From Tannerella sp. (GTDB lineage Bacteria; Bacteroidota; Bacteroidia; Bacteroidales; Tannerellaceae), in the NCBI GenBank assembly GCA_031260095.1, contig JAIRKN010000113.1, forward strand, positions 1-9,366: a DNA stretch of 9,366 nt, given 5' to 3'. Below the pieces are notes generated by a model. That model was given only the letters and a program-made list of their open reading frames with translations. It searched no databases and was not told where the DNA came from. This document shows positions 1 through 6,004 of the stretch, piece by piece; positions within the stretch are counted from its first letter, which is position 1, and each line of letters opens with the position of its first letter. The position numbers and the translations under genes were made by a program.

Positions 1-73
1 TGAAACCACTCAAATACTCTTGGATCATGCCTTCTTTTACCTTACGGGGTAATCCAAAATTGCTTAATTCCAT
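1..73 (-). CDS. Partial ORF, possible transposase OrfA N-terminus
   Basis: The minus-strand ATG at 73-71 opens a frame that runs off the left edge, giving 24 residues beginning MELSNFGLPRKVKEGM and containing IQEYLSGF. The short helix with a [IV]xEYLSG motif resembles the first helix of the helix-turn-helix in IS3-family OrfA proteins, which bind the element's ends. It lies directly after a candidate IS end at 118. An upstream ATG in another frame stops after 14 codons and is less likely. The fragment is too short for a firm assignment and could be an unrelated ORF. Confidence 0.35.
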   Translation of the reverse strand, partial: MELSNFGLPRKVKEGMIQEYLSGF

Positions 74-118
74 TTTTAGTTGTCATTTGAACCTGTCAAC
101 CTATTTTGGAATAAGACA
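1..118 (-). mobile_element. End of a putative IS3-like insertion sequence, rest outside window
   Basis: Read on the minus strand, the IS982 transposase reading frame stops matching its family at about position 119. The next bases (118 downward) begin TGTCTTATTCC, compatible with the TG-initial end of an IS3-type element. About 45 bases later an ATG at 73-71 opens a frame with an OrfA-like N-terminus. The simplest reading is that a second element inserted into the IS982 copy and continues beyond position 1. No second inverted repeat or target duplication is visible, because the other end lies outside the window. The family assignment is an inference from a short stretch. Confidence 0.4.
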
Positions 119-330
119 CGCGAGATTTTGCCATCGAATTCAGTACCTCGTATAATCCTGAATAAATGATTTTCGGAGTTATACGACATATATTCTGCCG
201 TAATGTTGAGGGCGGAAAGTTCGAGATTAGACAACTTGGGTTGCCTGACTTGCGAAAACCTTTCAATATGCGAGCAAGTTTTTGTCAATTCTTTGAGAAT
301 TATTTTGTAATTTCGCACCAGATTGTTCAT
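76..330 (-). pseudogene. Truncated IS982-family transposase
   Basis: The minus-strand ATG at 330-328 starts MNNLVRNYKIILKEL, followed by TCSHIERFSQVRQPKLSNLE and ALNITAEYMSYNSENHLFRI. This is the characteristic N-terminal region of Bacteroidetes IS982 transposases. Family members are roughly 290 residues with a catalytic acidic triad further on. Here only about 70 residues match, ending at GTEFDGKI, after which the frame carries unrelated residues and stops at 76-78. The whole catalytic domain is missing, so the gene is inactive as seen. The open frame extends upstream to 414, but family starts align with the Met at 330. Loss of the 3' part fits interruption by another element at about 119. 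Confidence 0.75.
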
Positions 331-419
331 TGTGTTTAGTTGATTGAATAACAACCAAATATACGACTTTTTTGTCAAATGAACAATCTTTTTATCTTTT
401 TTTTTAATGCACAACGGGT
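119..419 (-). mobile_element. IS982-family element, 5' remnant
   Basis: This segment carries the first part of an IS982-type transposase gene preceded by about 90 bases of AT-rich leader. The outer end is probably near 415-419, where the minus strand begins ACCCGTTGTGCATTA, in keeping with the ACC-type ends of IS982 elements. The exact end and the target duplication cannot be set because the matching right end is not present. The element is cut at about 119. It sits 34 bases beyond the terminator of the tRNA-Arg gene, a typical spot for mobile DNA. Confidence 0.6.
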
Positions 420-452
420 TGTTACAGTTTATTTATTTCGTATCCCTAAATC

Positions 453-476
453 AAAAAAGCCTCTTAAAGAAGCTTT
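453..476 (-). terminator. Intrinsic terminator of tRNA-Arg
   Basis: On the minus strand, AAAGCTTCTT (476-467) pairs with AAGAGGCTTT (465-456) across a very short loop, with one G-T wobble, and is followed by further T residues to 453. It begins 9 bases after the tRNA 3' end, so it should end the tRNA transcript. Confidence 0.7.
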
Positions 477-485
477 CCCGCTTTG

Positions 486-559
486 TGATTCCGGAGCGAT
501 TCGAACGCTCGACCCACAGCTTAGAAGGCTGTTGCTCTATCCAGCTGAGCTACGGAACC
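486..559 (-). tRNA. tRNA-Arg (anticodon TCT)
   Basis: The minus strand reads as a full cloverleaf of 74 nt. The acceptor strand GGTTCCG (559-553) pairs with CGGAATC (493-487) with one G-T pair, and A at 486 is the discriminator base. The D arm contains AGCTCAGCTGG, the anticodon stem ACAGC/GCTGT encloses the loop CTTCTAA, and the T arm contains GTTCGAATC. Anticodon TCT reads AGA and probably AGG arginine codons. The 3' CCA is not encoded, as is usual in this phylum. A promoter lies 18 bases upstream and a terminator directly downstream, so it appears to be a single-gene transcript. Confidence 0.95.
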
Positions 560-576
560 ATTCTATTTTCGGCATG

Positions 577-607
577 CAAAGTTAAACATTTTTTCATTTT
601 CAACAAA
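577..607 (-). promoter_or_regulatory. Bacteroidetes-type promoter for tRNA-Arg
   Basis: On the minus strand, TTTG (607-604) is followed after exactly 19 bases by TAACTTTG (584-577). This is a perfect match to the TTTG-N19-TAnnTTTG pattern of the primary Bacteroidetes sigma factor. Transcription would start near 571, about 12 bases before the mature tRNA 5' end. Confidence 0.7.
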
Positions 608-750
608 CAAATTTTCTACATTCCACACAAACCGATAAAAATGTCCGGCGAAATTTATAGGGGAAAGTTAGCGTTTTTTGGGGCAATTCGCAAAACGGCG
701 ATTTTTTTTTCTTTTGCATTGATAAAAAATCAATAACTTTTGGTTTCCTA

Positions 751-781
751 TTCCATATCGTATTATAATGCGATACTTTTG
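751..781 (+). promoter_or_regulatory. Probable promoter of the sigma-factor operon
   Basis: TACTTTTG at 774-781 matches the TAnnTTTG -7 element of Bacteroidetes promoters. The -33 position has only TTCC (751-754, 19-base spacing), a poor match, so the promoter may be weak or activator-dependent. Between the tRNA promoter and this point (608-750) there is AT-rich sequence in which I see no gene or clear site. Confidence 0.45.
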
Positions 782-810
782 CATCGGTTTAAATTAAATT
801 ATTATTGATA

Positions 811-873
811 ATGAAGGAGGAGGCATCGGATCTGAGAGGTTTGAGTGGCATTACCACTGTGGCGGGAGGTTGA
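811..873 (+). CDS. Possible 20-codon upstream ORF
   Basis: An ATG after an AT-rich stretch (AAATTATTATTGATA) opens 20 codons (starting MKEEASDLRG, ending ITTVAGG) and stops with TGA at 871-873, nine bases before the strong hairpin at 882. It has no run of one amino acid that would mark a classical attenuation peptide. The AT-rich start context suits Bacteroidetes translation, but nothing else shows that it is translated. It could be a chance ORF. Confidence 0.25.
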   Translation: MKEEASDLRGLSGITTVAGG

Positions 874-881
874 ATCTTACT

Positions 882-906
882 ACCGTGTTGTAGGGAACAA
901 CACGGT
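882..906 (+). other. Perfect 10-bp hairpin in the leader
   Basis: ACCGTGTTGT (882-891) and ACAACACGGT (897-906) are exact inverted repeats around the loop AGGGA. There is no following T-tract. The structure lies 53 bases before the preferred sigma start at 960 and just before the alternative ATG at 918, which it would tend to mask. It could act in the RNA, or in the DNA as a protein-binding site. Confidence 0.6.
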
Positions 907-959
907 CACAGCCGCTGATGGTAGAAAGATATTTTTATGCAATAAATAAAAAAAAACGG

Positions 960-1538
960 ATGGATGTAGCAAATCCGTATTTGTTACGTTATAGAGATAG
1001 AATGAGCAATTACGACAACATAGTAAGAGGAGTACGTGAGCGCGATGCACAGTCGCAGATGATGTTTTATGATTTTTTTATCCGTTCTGTTTACCAGAGT
1101 GCTTATTCTATTGTGGGGAACGAAAATGAGGCGGAAGAAATTGCTCAGGATACGATGTTGAAAGTGTTGGACAGAACGGATTTGCTGAATGATGATGCAG
1201 GAGCAATGGAGCGGATTATGAAACGTATAGCGGCAAATGCGGCGATTGATGTGACACGCCGGCGGAAGGATTTTGTTCTTTCAGGTGAGGCGATTCCTGA
1301 TCCGGAGGATCCGGAAGATGACGACGGATATGATTTCAGTGTCGAAGAAATAAAGGAGGGGATCGCCTTGTTGCCGGATGCTTATCAAAGTATACTTTCC
1401 CTCCGTTTGTTTGAAAATATGAGTTTTGCCGAAGTTGCGGATCTGCTGAATATTAATTGTTCTACTGCACGGGTGCAATATACACGGGGAATAGCTAAGT
1501 TGAGAAGTGTTTTAATTAAAAAAAAGAAATATGTCTGA
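960..1538 (+). CDS. ECF-type RNA polymerase sigma factor
   Basis: A 192-residue sigma-70-family protein of the extracytoplasmic-function class that would direct core RNA polymerase to a specific set of promoters. Sigma region 2 spans roughly residues 31-105, with the core-binding stretch EAEEIAQDTMLKVL (57-70) and a basic end (DVTRRRK). An acidic linker (PDPEDPEDDD) follows. Region 4 (about 131-186) carries LPDAYQSILSLRLFENMSF and a helix-turn-helix, LNINCSTARVQYTRGIAKLR, for -35 recognition. I chose ATG 960 because AATAAATAAAAAAAAA precedes it, the A-rich context used in this phylum. An in-frame ATG at 918 lies behind a strong hairpin, and one at 1002 would give 178 residues, nearer the domain start. 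The gene overlaps the next by 8 bases, as is common for sigma/anti-sigma pairs. Function is secure at family level; the regulon is unknown. Confidence 0.88.
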   Translation: MDVANPYLLRYRDRMSNYDNIVRGVRERDAQSQMMFYDFFIRSVYQSAYSIVGNENEAEEIAQDTMLKVLDRTDLLNDDAGAMERIMKRIAANAAIDVTRRRKDFVLSGEAIPDPEDPEDDDGYDFSVEEIKEGIALLPDAYQSILSLRLFENMSFAEVADLLNINCSTARVQYTRGIAKLRSVLIKKKKYV

Positions 1539-2142
1539 TAGCAAGTTAGAAAGTAAAATAAGGGAATATGCCGAAGAGATTTTCGGAAAGGACGTAGAGT
1601 TGCCTTCCGGGCACCGTGAACGGTTTGAACAACGGTTGAAGGAACTTCATACAGGCTGTGAAGCAGGCAATCGTCAGGAGGCCGGAAGTACGGAGCAAAG
1701 ATCAGGTAAGGTCATTTCATTTAAAAAATGGATATACCGTACTCGGCATAACTTTGTGAAGCGATCCGGTAGAATAAGATCACAAGATAACATCGCGCGC
1801 AGTATAATCGCTTCTGTTGCTGTAGCCGTAGTTATCGCGGGTTTTGTTTTCCTGTTGAATCCGTCTGCCGGGAGTAGTCAACCCAATCAGGAGCTTGCGA
1901 ATGTACGTAATTATTACAACATGCAGTTGGAAGAGCAGCTTGATGCGACCCGGCAATTGATTCGGCAGGTTGATGGAGCGTATCGGGAAATATTGCTTGC
2001 GAACATTGAGCAGATTAAGAATGAGCCGCTACCGGATGTGCAGATTACGGACGATGAATACATTGTATTGATAGCAGACGTATATACCGGTAAGATTGAG
2101 GTATTGCAAAATTTGCAGAATATAATAAGAGAAAACATTTAA
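1531..2142 (+). CDS. Single-pass membrane protein, probable anti-sigma factor
   Basis: 203 residues. The N-terminal 88 residues are hydrophilic and probably cytoplasmic, with LPSGHRERFEQRLKEL (24-39). A similar LPxGHxxRFxxRL motif recurs in proteins encoded after ECF sigma genes in Bacteroidetes. A basic stretch (about 65-83) precedes one transmembrane helix (91-109, SIIASVAVAVVIAGFVFLL). The remaining ~90 residues should be periplasmic and are mostly helical, with Gln/Glu/Leu-rich segments that may form a coiled coil. The start ATG lies inside the sigma gene's end (8-base overlap), suggesting translational coupling and matched amounts. I see no zinc-binding HxxxCxxC motif, so it is not a classical ZAS-type anti-sigma. 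The role of holding the sigma factor until an envelope signal arrives is inferred from position, topology and the motif. Confidence 0.65.
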   Translation: MSDSKLESKIREYAEEIFGKDVELPSGHRERFEQRLKELHTGCEAGNRQEAGSTEQRSGKVISFKKWIYRTRHNFVKRSGRIRSQDNIARSIIASVAVAVVIAGFVFLLNPSAGSSQPNQELANVRNYYNMQLEEQLDATRQLIRQVDGAYREILLANIEQIKNEPLPDVQITDDEYIVLIADVYTGKIEVLQNLQNIIRENI

Positions 2143-2152
2143 CAGAAATATT

Positions 2153-3433
2153 ATGAAACATTTATTAATTATTATGAGTATGGCAATCATTGCGGGCTTT
2201 ACCGCATTGCCAATTGTTTTGGCCGGAGAACGCATACCGGTAAAGGTATCGGAAAAAGACTATAATGATAAAGAAGTACGCTTGTTGGTCGAAAAGATGC
2301 GCGCTGAGATGTCCCGGGTAGAAAAAGAAGTTCGTTTGTCAGTCGAAAAGATGCATGATGAAATGGTCCGTAGTAAAGAAGAGTTTCGTGTGTCTGCCGA
2401 AAAAGCCCGCGCAGAGAATGTCCGGACCGGAGAAAAACTTCGTGCGTCTATCGGAAAAATTGCGGAAGCATCCGTGAAAACAGGAAAAGAGAGCATGGTC
2501 GTAAGGAATGGCATATTGGCTTCATCAGAATATAAACGGGAAATAGAAAAGGAGTTTACGACAGGCTCTTCCGCATCACTTTCCATAGACAATGAGTTTG
2601 GCAACATTCGGATCCTGGAAGGGACGGAGGATAAAATTACTTTCAAAATCACGATCACCGGGAAAGGCAAAAGCCATGAAAATGCAAAAGAATTAGCGGA
2701 ATCCGTAGATATAAATTTCACTTATAAAGGAAATGATATATCGGCAAAAACCGTGTTTGGAAAAATCAAGTGTAATAATTGCAAGCGGAGTGTGGATTAT
2801 GAAGTATATGTGCCGGAAGGTGCAACGTTGACGTTAGATAACCAATTTGGAGATATTAAAATTAATAATACGGTTAAATCTTTTAATGTGAAATTGGAGT
2901 TCGGAAAGCTTTATGCAAATGAAATAGCTGATGCGGAGCTTAATATTCAGCATGGTGGAGCAACAATAAATAAATGCGGAAGCATGAAATTAAAGAGTAG
3001 TTTTTCGAAATACAAATTGGGTAAAGTAGAAACTTTGTCGGGAAGTATATCGCATGGCGGTATTGATGTGGATGAACTTAGTAATGGCGATTTGAAATCG
3101 GATTTTTCAAATCTGGAGATTGGAAAGCTGAAAAATTCATTGAATGCGAAAGATTTTTCGTTTGGCACCTTAAAGATTTTAAATGTAGAGGATCGTTTTT
3201 CAAATATAAAGGTGGACGCCCGTTTCTCCAAAGTGCAGATTGCTCTTACGAAAAGTCATAATTTCAAGGCTGCGCTATACACGAATTTTGGTAGTGTTAA
3301 AACCGGCGATATTGTTTTTTATGAGAAGACGTTGGATAAAAAAGACGTAGTGGTCGGAACTGCCGGTAAAATAAAAGACCCTTCGGCTACGGTGGAGATC
3401 TCAAATGAGCATGGCAATATCAATTTGCAGTAA
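2153..3433 (+). CDS. Exported DUF4097-like repeat protein with helical 18-residue repeats
   Basis: 426 residues. A signal peptide (1-24) with a hydrophobic core ends VLA before GER, giving export to the periplasm or beyond; there is no lipobox. Residues 40-111 are four 18-residue charged repeats predicted to be helical. From about 138 to the end is a long run of short beta-type repeats. Each has an aromatic-Gly/Ser turn and an alternating hydrophobic strand: NEFGNIRI, NQFGDIKI, LEFGKLYA, ISHGGIDV, SDFSNLEI, DRFSNIKV, ARFSKVQI, NEHGNINL. This pattern is typical of DUF4097/DUF2807-like putative adhesin domains that form a beta-helix. A lone CNNC pair sits at 207-210. It starts 10 bases after the anti-sigma gene, so it is very likely co-transcribed and may be the target or sensor partner of the sigma system. 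The molecular function is not known. Confidence 0.75.
   Translation: MKHLLIIMSMAIIAGFTALPIVLAGERIPVKVSEKDYNDKEVRLLVEKMRAEMSRVEKEVRLSVEKMHDEMVRSKEEFRVSAEKARAENVRTGEKLRASIGKIAEASVKTGKESMVVRNGILASSEYKREIEKEFTTGSSASLSIDNEFGNIRILEGTEDKITFKITITGKGKSHENAKELAESVDINFTYKGNDISAKTVFGKIKCNNCKRSVDYEVYVPEGATLTLDNQFGDIKINNTVKSFNVKLEFGKLYANEIADAELNIQHGGATINKCGSMKLKSSFSKYKLGKVETLSGSISHGGIDVDELSNGDLKSDFSNLEIGKLKNSLNAKDFSFGTLKILNVEDRFSNIKVDARFSKVQIALTKSHNFKAALYTNFGSVKTGDIVFYEKTLDKKDVVVGTAGKIKDPSATVEISNEHGNINLQ
2270..2485 (+). repeat. Four tandem 54-bp (18-residue) coding repeats
   Basis: Residues 40-57, 58-75, 76-93 and 94-111 of the exported protein are diverged copies of one 18-residue unit: KEVRLLVEKMRAEMSRVE, KEVRLSVEKMHDEMVRSK, EEFRVSAEKARAENVRTG and EKLRASIGKIAEASVKTG. 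There are no gaps. Copies 1 and 2 are the most similar. Eighteen residues make five full helix turns, so the hydrophobic positions stay on one face. Confidence 0.85.
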
Positions 3434-3549
3434 TGATCTTTTGTATATTAAAAGCGATTTTCATAGCCCGGAATATAAAATTAAAGCGAATTCGGATCAT
3501 ATTTTTATGATTACAGTAGTTTTCAGTTTGTAAAAAAATAAGAATTTCT

Positions 3550-3580
3550 TTTGCTTGTTTTGATTTGTATTGTATCTTTG
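3550..3580 (+). promoter_or_regulatory. Bacteroidetes-type promoter of the his operon
   Basis: TTTG (3550-3553), 19 bases, then TATCTTTG (3573-3580): a perfect TTTG-N19-TAnnTTTG promoter. Transcription should start near 3586-3588, leaving only about 15 bases before the leader-peptide ATG. The preceding stretch 3434-3549 holds no gene, and I see no clear terminator for the upstream operon in it. Confidence 0.75.
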
Positions 3581-3601
3581 TGGTGTTAAATAGTAAGTTT
3601 T

Positions 3602-3649
3602 ATGAGTATTTTTAGTACACGTCATCATCATCATTATAGCGAATTATAG
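3602..3649 (+). CDS. hisL: his operon leader peptide (attenuation peptide)
   Basis: A 15-residue ORF, MSIFSTRHHHHYSEL, with four consecutive CAT histidine codons (3623-3634) and a TAG stop at 3647-3649. It lies just behind a strong promoter, immediately before an antiterminator/terminator pair and upstream of hisG. This is the layout of a histidine attenuation peptide. When charged tRNA-His is scarce, a ribosome should stall on the His run and leave the antiterminator segment at 3652-3659 free. When histidine is plentiful it reaches the stop codon and covers that segment. The sequence is not similar to the enterobacterial HisL except for the His run. The symbol is given by function and position. 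Confidence 0.88.
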   Translation: MSIFSTRHHHHYSEL

Positions 3650-3701
3650 TTCGGTGGGCTGTCTGGTGCAAATGTGTATACAGGATATAAAAGGCTTACC
3701 G
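3640..3701 (+). promoter_or_regulatory. his attenuator: antiterminator and competing pairings
   Basis: CGGTGGGC (3652-3659), three bases after the leader stop, can pair with GCTTACCG (3694-3701), the 5' arm of the terminator, through 8 pairs including two G-U. This alternative fold would prevent termination. CGAA (3640-3643) can pair with TTCG (3650-3653) around the stop codon, a weak competing hairpin that overlaps the antiterminator. Ribosome position on the leader peptide would decide between them: stalled on the His codons favours antitermination; paused at the stop codon covers 3652-3659 and favours termination. The pairing is read by eye, without energy calculation. Confidence 0.7.
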
Positions 3702-3724
3702 TAATGATAGCGGTAAGCTTTTTT
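3694..3724 (+). terminator. Attenuator terminator of the his operon
   Basis: GCTTACCG (3694-3701) pairs perfectly with CGGTAAGC (3711-3718) around a 9-base loop. The stem can extend by a G-T and A-T pairs into the T-run. Six T residues follow (3719-3724). It lies 73 bases before hisG and is a strong intrinsic terminator within the operon leader. Confidence 0.88.
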
Positions 3725-3797
3725 ATTTGTTTCGAATGATGCGTCCGGCTCATGAAATAAAGATGGGTAAGCGGGCATAATACAAACATTAAAATAA

Positions 3798-4655
3798 ATG
3801 GAAATGTTACGAATTGCAGTACAATCGAAAGGACGTCTCTACGAAGAGACAATGGCATTGCTCAAAGAAGCAGGAATCAAGTTGAGTAAGGCGAAGCGCA
3901 CGCTACTTTTATCGGCAGTGGATTTTCCGGTAGAAGTGTTATTCCTGCGTGATGATGATATTCCGCAATCGGTGGCGAATGGTGTGGCGGACGTCGGAAT
4001 TGTCGGTGAGAATGAATATGTGGAAAAAGGGGAAAAAGCTATTTTAATTAAACGCCTTGGTTTCAGTAAGTGCCGTTTATCCCTGGCGATTCCGAAAGAT
4101 GAAGATTATAACGGCCTGAAGTGGTTTCACGGAAAGACGATTGCCACCTCTTACCCGAATATATTAAAGGGACACCTGAGTAAAAGCGGTGTAAAGGTTT
4201 CATTGCATGAAATTTCCGGTTCGGTAGAAATTGCTCCGGGCATCGGCCTTGCCGATGCTATTTTTGATATAGTCAGTTCCGGAAGCACACTAATAAGCAA
4301 TCAATTAAAGGAGGTTGAGGTGGTAATGAAAAGCGAGGCTTTGTTGATTGCAAACAAAGAATTGCCGAAAGACAAACGTGAAATATTGGATGAATTAATA
4401 TTCCGTTTTGATGCCATACAGGAAGCCTCCGGGAAGAAGTATGTATTACTGAATGCTCCCAAAGATAAAGTGGCTGAGATAACGGAGTTGTTACCGGGCA
4501 TGAAAAGTCCGACCGTGACGCCTCTTGCCGGCGAAGGCTGGGTATCCATACAATCCGTAATCACGGAAAAACATTTCTGGGAAATAATCGGCAGGCTGAA
4601 AGCGATTGGCGCGGAAGGTATTATTGTTATACCGATAGAGAAAATGATAGTTTGA
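3798..4655 (+). CDS. hisG: ATP phosphoribosyltransferase, long form
   Basis: Catalyses the first committed step of histidine synthesis in the cytoplasm: ATP + PRPP to N1-(5-phosphoribosyl)-ATP. It is 285 residues. The catalytic two-lobed domain starts with LRIAVQSKGRL (4-14). The PRPP-binding loop is ADAIFDIVSSGSTL (152-165). Residues from about 212 to the end form the extra ACT-like regulatory domain of the long form, which usually confers feedback inhibition by histidine. No HisZ partner is needed for this form. The start has an A-rich context (CATTAAAATAA), and Met3 (3804) is an alternative. It is controlled by the attenuator just upstream, so both expression and activity should respond to histidine. 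The stop lies two bases before hisD. Confidence 0.96.
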   Translation: MEMLRIAVQSKGRLYEETMALLKEAGIKLSKAKRTLLLSAVDFPVEVLFLRDDDIPQSVANGVADVGIVGENEYVEKGEKAILIKRLGFSKCRLSLAIPKDEDYNGLKWFHGKTIATSYPNILKGHLSKSGVKVSLHEISGSVEIAPGIGLADAIFDIVSSGSTLISNQLKEVEVVMKSEALLIANKELPKDKREILDELIFRFDAIQEASGKKYVLLNAPKDKVAEITELLPGMKSPTVTPLAGEGWVSIQSVITEKHFWEIIGRLKAIGAEGIIVIPIEKMIV

Positions 4656-4657
4656 CA

Positions 4658-5941
4658 ATGCGTATAAAGACTTATATATATCCGGGCAGGGAGGAATGGG
4701 AAAATCTGCAACAGCGGCCGGAATTAGACGTAACATCACTTTTCGGTACGGTGCGGGAAGTATTGGAAGATGTACGGGCGAATGGAGATGAAGCGGTCCG
4801 CCGGTATGGTGAGCGCTTCGACAAGGTACGGGTGACAGATTTACAGGTTTCTTCGAAAGAACTGGACGAAGCGGAATCCGTGCTTGATGAAAAGTTGAAA
4901 GAAGCGATTGTTACGGCATGCCGGAATATTGAAACATTTCACGCTTCACAATATTTTGAAGGGAAAAAGATTGAGACAATGCCGGGTGTTACGTGCTGGC
5001 AGAAGTCCGTGGCAATAGAGAAAGTCGGTTTATATATTCCGGGAGGTACGGCTCCGTTATTCTCTACCGTTCTGATGCTGGCTGTTCCTGCCCGTATTGC
5101 AGGATGTAAGGAGATTGTACTTTGTACGCCTCCGGGCCGGGATGGAAAAGTTCATCCGGCGATCCTGTTTGCCGCTAAGGTCGCGGGTGCGAATAAAATA
5201 TTCAAAGCAGGAGGGATTCAGGCGATTGCGGCTATGACGTATGGGACGGAATGTGTGCCCAAGGTGTATAAAATATTTGGTCCCGGAAACCAATATGTTG
5301 TTGCGGCAAAACAACTTGTCGGGTTAAAAGAGGTTGCGATAGATCTGCCGGCAGGGCCTTCGGAAGTTGAGATTATCGCCGACGAGACGGCCCATCCTGC
5401 CTATATAGCTGCGGATTTTCTTTCGCAGGCGGAGCATGGGCCGGATAGCCAGTCCATATTGATCACTACATCGGAAGCGTTGGCAGAAGCCGTTAAGCAG
5501 GAAATTGAGAATCAGTTGTCGGAGTTGCCGCGACGTGATTTTACGGAACAATCATTATCGCACAGTCGTATAATCATTCTTAAGGATAATGACGAAATGA
5601 CGGATTTTACGAATCAATACGCACCGGAACACCTGATCATCCAGACCGCAGATTATGCGGAATTAAGTCATAAAATACAAAATGCCGGCAGTGTTTTCTT
5701 AGGACCCTACACACCGGAAAGTGCAGGCGACTATGCGTCGGGTACAAATCATACGCTTCCGACAAAAGGCTATGCGAAAATGTACAGTGGCGTAAATCTG
5801 GATAGCTTTATCCGAAAGATAACATTTCAGGAAATTACCGAAGACGGCTTAAGATTACTGGGGCCTGCGATAGAAATTATGGCGGCAAATGAACAGTTGG
5901 ACGCCCACAGAAACGCTGTATCGGTAAGACTGGGAAAATAG
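4658..5941 (+). CDS. hisD: Histidinol dehydrogenase
   Basis: Zinc enzyme that oxidises L-histidinol to L-histidine in two NAD+-dependent steps, the end of the pathway. It is 427 residues from ATG 4658, close to the usual ~430. The expected residues are all present: zinc ligands Gln257 and His260 in SQAEHGPDS, Asp358 in ESAGDYASG and His417 in [11 protein letters not shown], and catalytic Glu324-His325 in YAPEHLI. The NAD/substrate region includes [17 protein letters not shown] and [14 protein letters not shown] at 4652 would add two residues and overlap hisG, but the ATG two bases after the hisG stop is the better start. It is clearly co-transcribed with hisG. In Bacteroides relatives hisC and hisB usually follow; here they do not. 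Confidence 0.96.
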   Translation: MRIKTYIYPGREEWENLQQRPELDVTSLFGTVREVLEDVRANGDEAVRRYGERFDKVRVTDLQVSSKELDEAESVLDEKLKEAIVTACRNIETFHASQYFEGKKIETMPGVTCWQKSVAIEKVGLYIPGGTAPLFSTVLMLAVPARIAGCKEIVLCTPPGRDGKVHPAILFAAKVAGANKIFKAGGIQAIAAMTYGTECVPKVYKIFGPGNQYVVAAKQLVGLKEVAIDLPAGPSEVEIIADETAHPAYIAADFLSQAEHGPDSQSILITTSEALAEAVKQEIENQLSELPRRDFTEQSLSHSRIIILKDNDEMTDFTNQYAPEHLIIQTADYAELSHKIQNAGSVFLGPYTPESAGDYASGTNHTLPTKGYAKMYSGVNLDSFIRKITFQEITEDGLRLLGPAIEIMAANEQLDAHRNAVSVRLGK

Positions 5942-5972
5942 GTGCGTTTAAAATCATTTATTATCATTTTTG

Positions 5973-6004
5973 TTGAAGCGGAATTATTTTTCTTATTATA
6001 TTTG
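5973..6004 (+). promoter_or_regulatory. Bacteroidetes-type promoter of hppA
   Basis: TATATTTG (5997-6004) is a perfect TAnnTTTG -7 element. A TTG at 5973-5975 stands 21 bases upstream, and a fuller TTTG at 5969-5972 has a longer spacing. Transcription would start near 6010, about 30 bases before the hppA ATG. I see no clear terminator between hisD and this point, so some read-through from the his operon is possible. Confidence 0.6.

Larger units (their letters stand above)
782..959 (+). promoter_or_regulatory. Structured 5' leader of the sigma-factor operon
   Basis: If transcription starts just after the TACTTTTG box, the sigma gene has a leader of roughly 170 bases, long for such a gene. 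It contains a short ORF (811-873), a small hairpin AGTGG/CCACT (844-858) and a strong 10-bp hairpin (882-906). CTACC (880-884) can also pair with GGTAG (920-924), which would compete with the strong hairpin. No T-run follows the hairpins, so a terminator is unlikely, and control of translation or RNA stability is more plausible. It matches no riboswitch class that I can recognise. Confidence 0.4.

Noticed and set aside
688..710. TCGC/GCGA followed by nine T residues on the plus strand, like a terminator
   Set aside because: The stem is only four base pairs and no plus-strand gene precedes it; it lies in AT-rich spacer.
407..736. 109-codon plus-strand open frame across the tRNA gene
   Set aside because: It runs antisense through the tRNA-Arg gene and its promoter, and the product is low-complexity and unrecognisable.
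831..837. CTGAGAG in the sigma leader, resembling the start of a TPP riboswitch
   Set aside because: The partner motif (CTGAACCTGAT-type) and the required helices are absent, and the downstream gene is not thiamine-related.
909..930. CCGCTGATGG...GAAAG resembling a fluoride riboswitch or hammerhead core
   Set aside because: The 5' half of the fluoride motif is missing, and the spacing and stem needed for a hammerhead are not present.
2260..2721. 153-codon minus-strand open frame
   Set aside because: It is the antisense shadow of the exported repeat protein, Ser/Phe-rich as expected from the reverse of Glu/Lys codons, with no recognisable domain.
3634..3858. 74-codon minus-strand open frame over the his leader
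   Set aside because: It covers the attenuator and the hisG start, has no recognisable domain, and the plus-strand regulatory structure explains the region.
4301..4711. 136-codon minus-strand open frame
   Set aside because: It lies opposite hisG and the hisG/hisD junction, both securely identified, and has no family resemblance.
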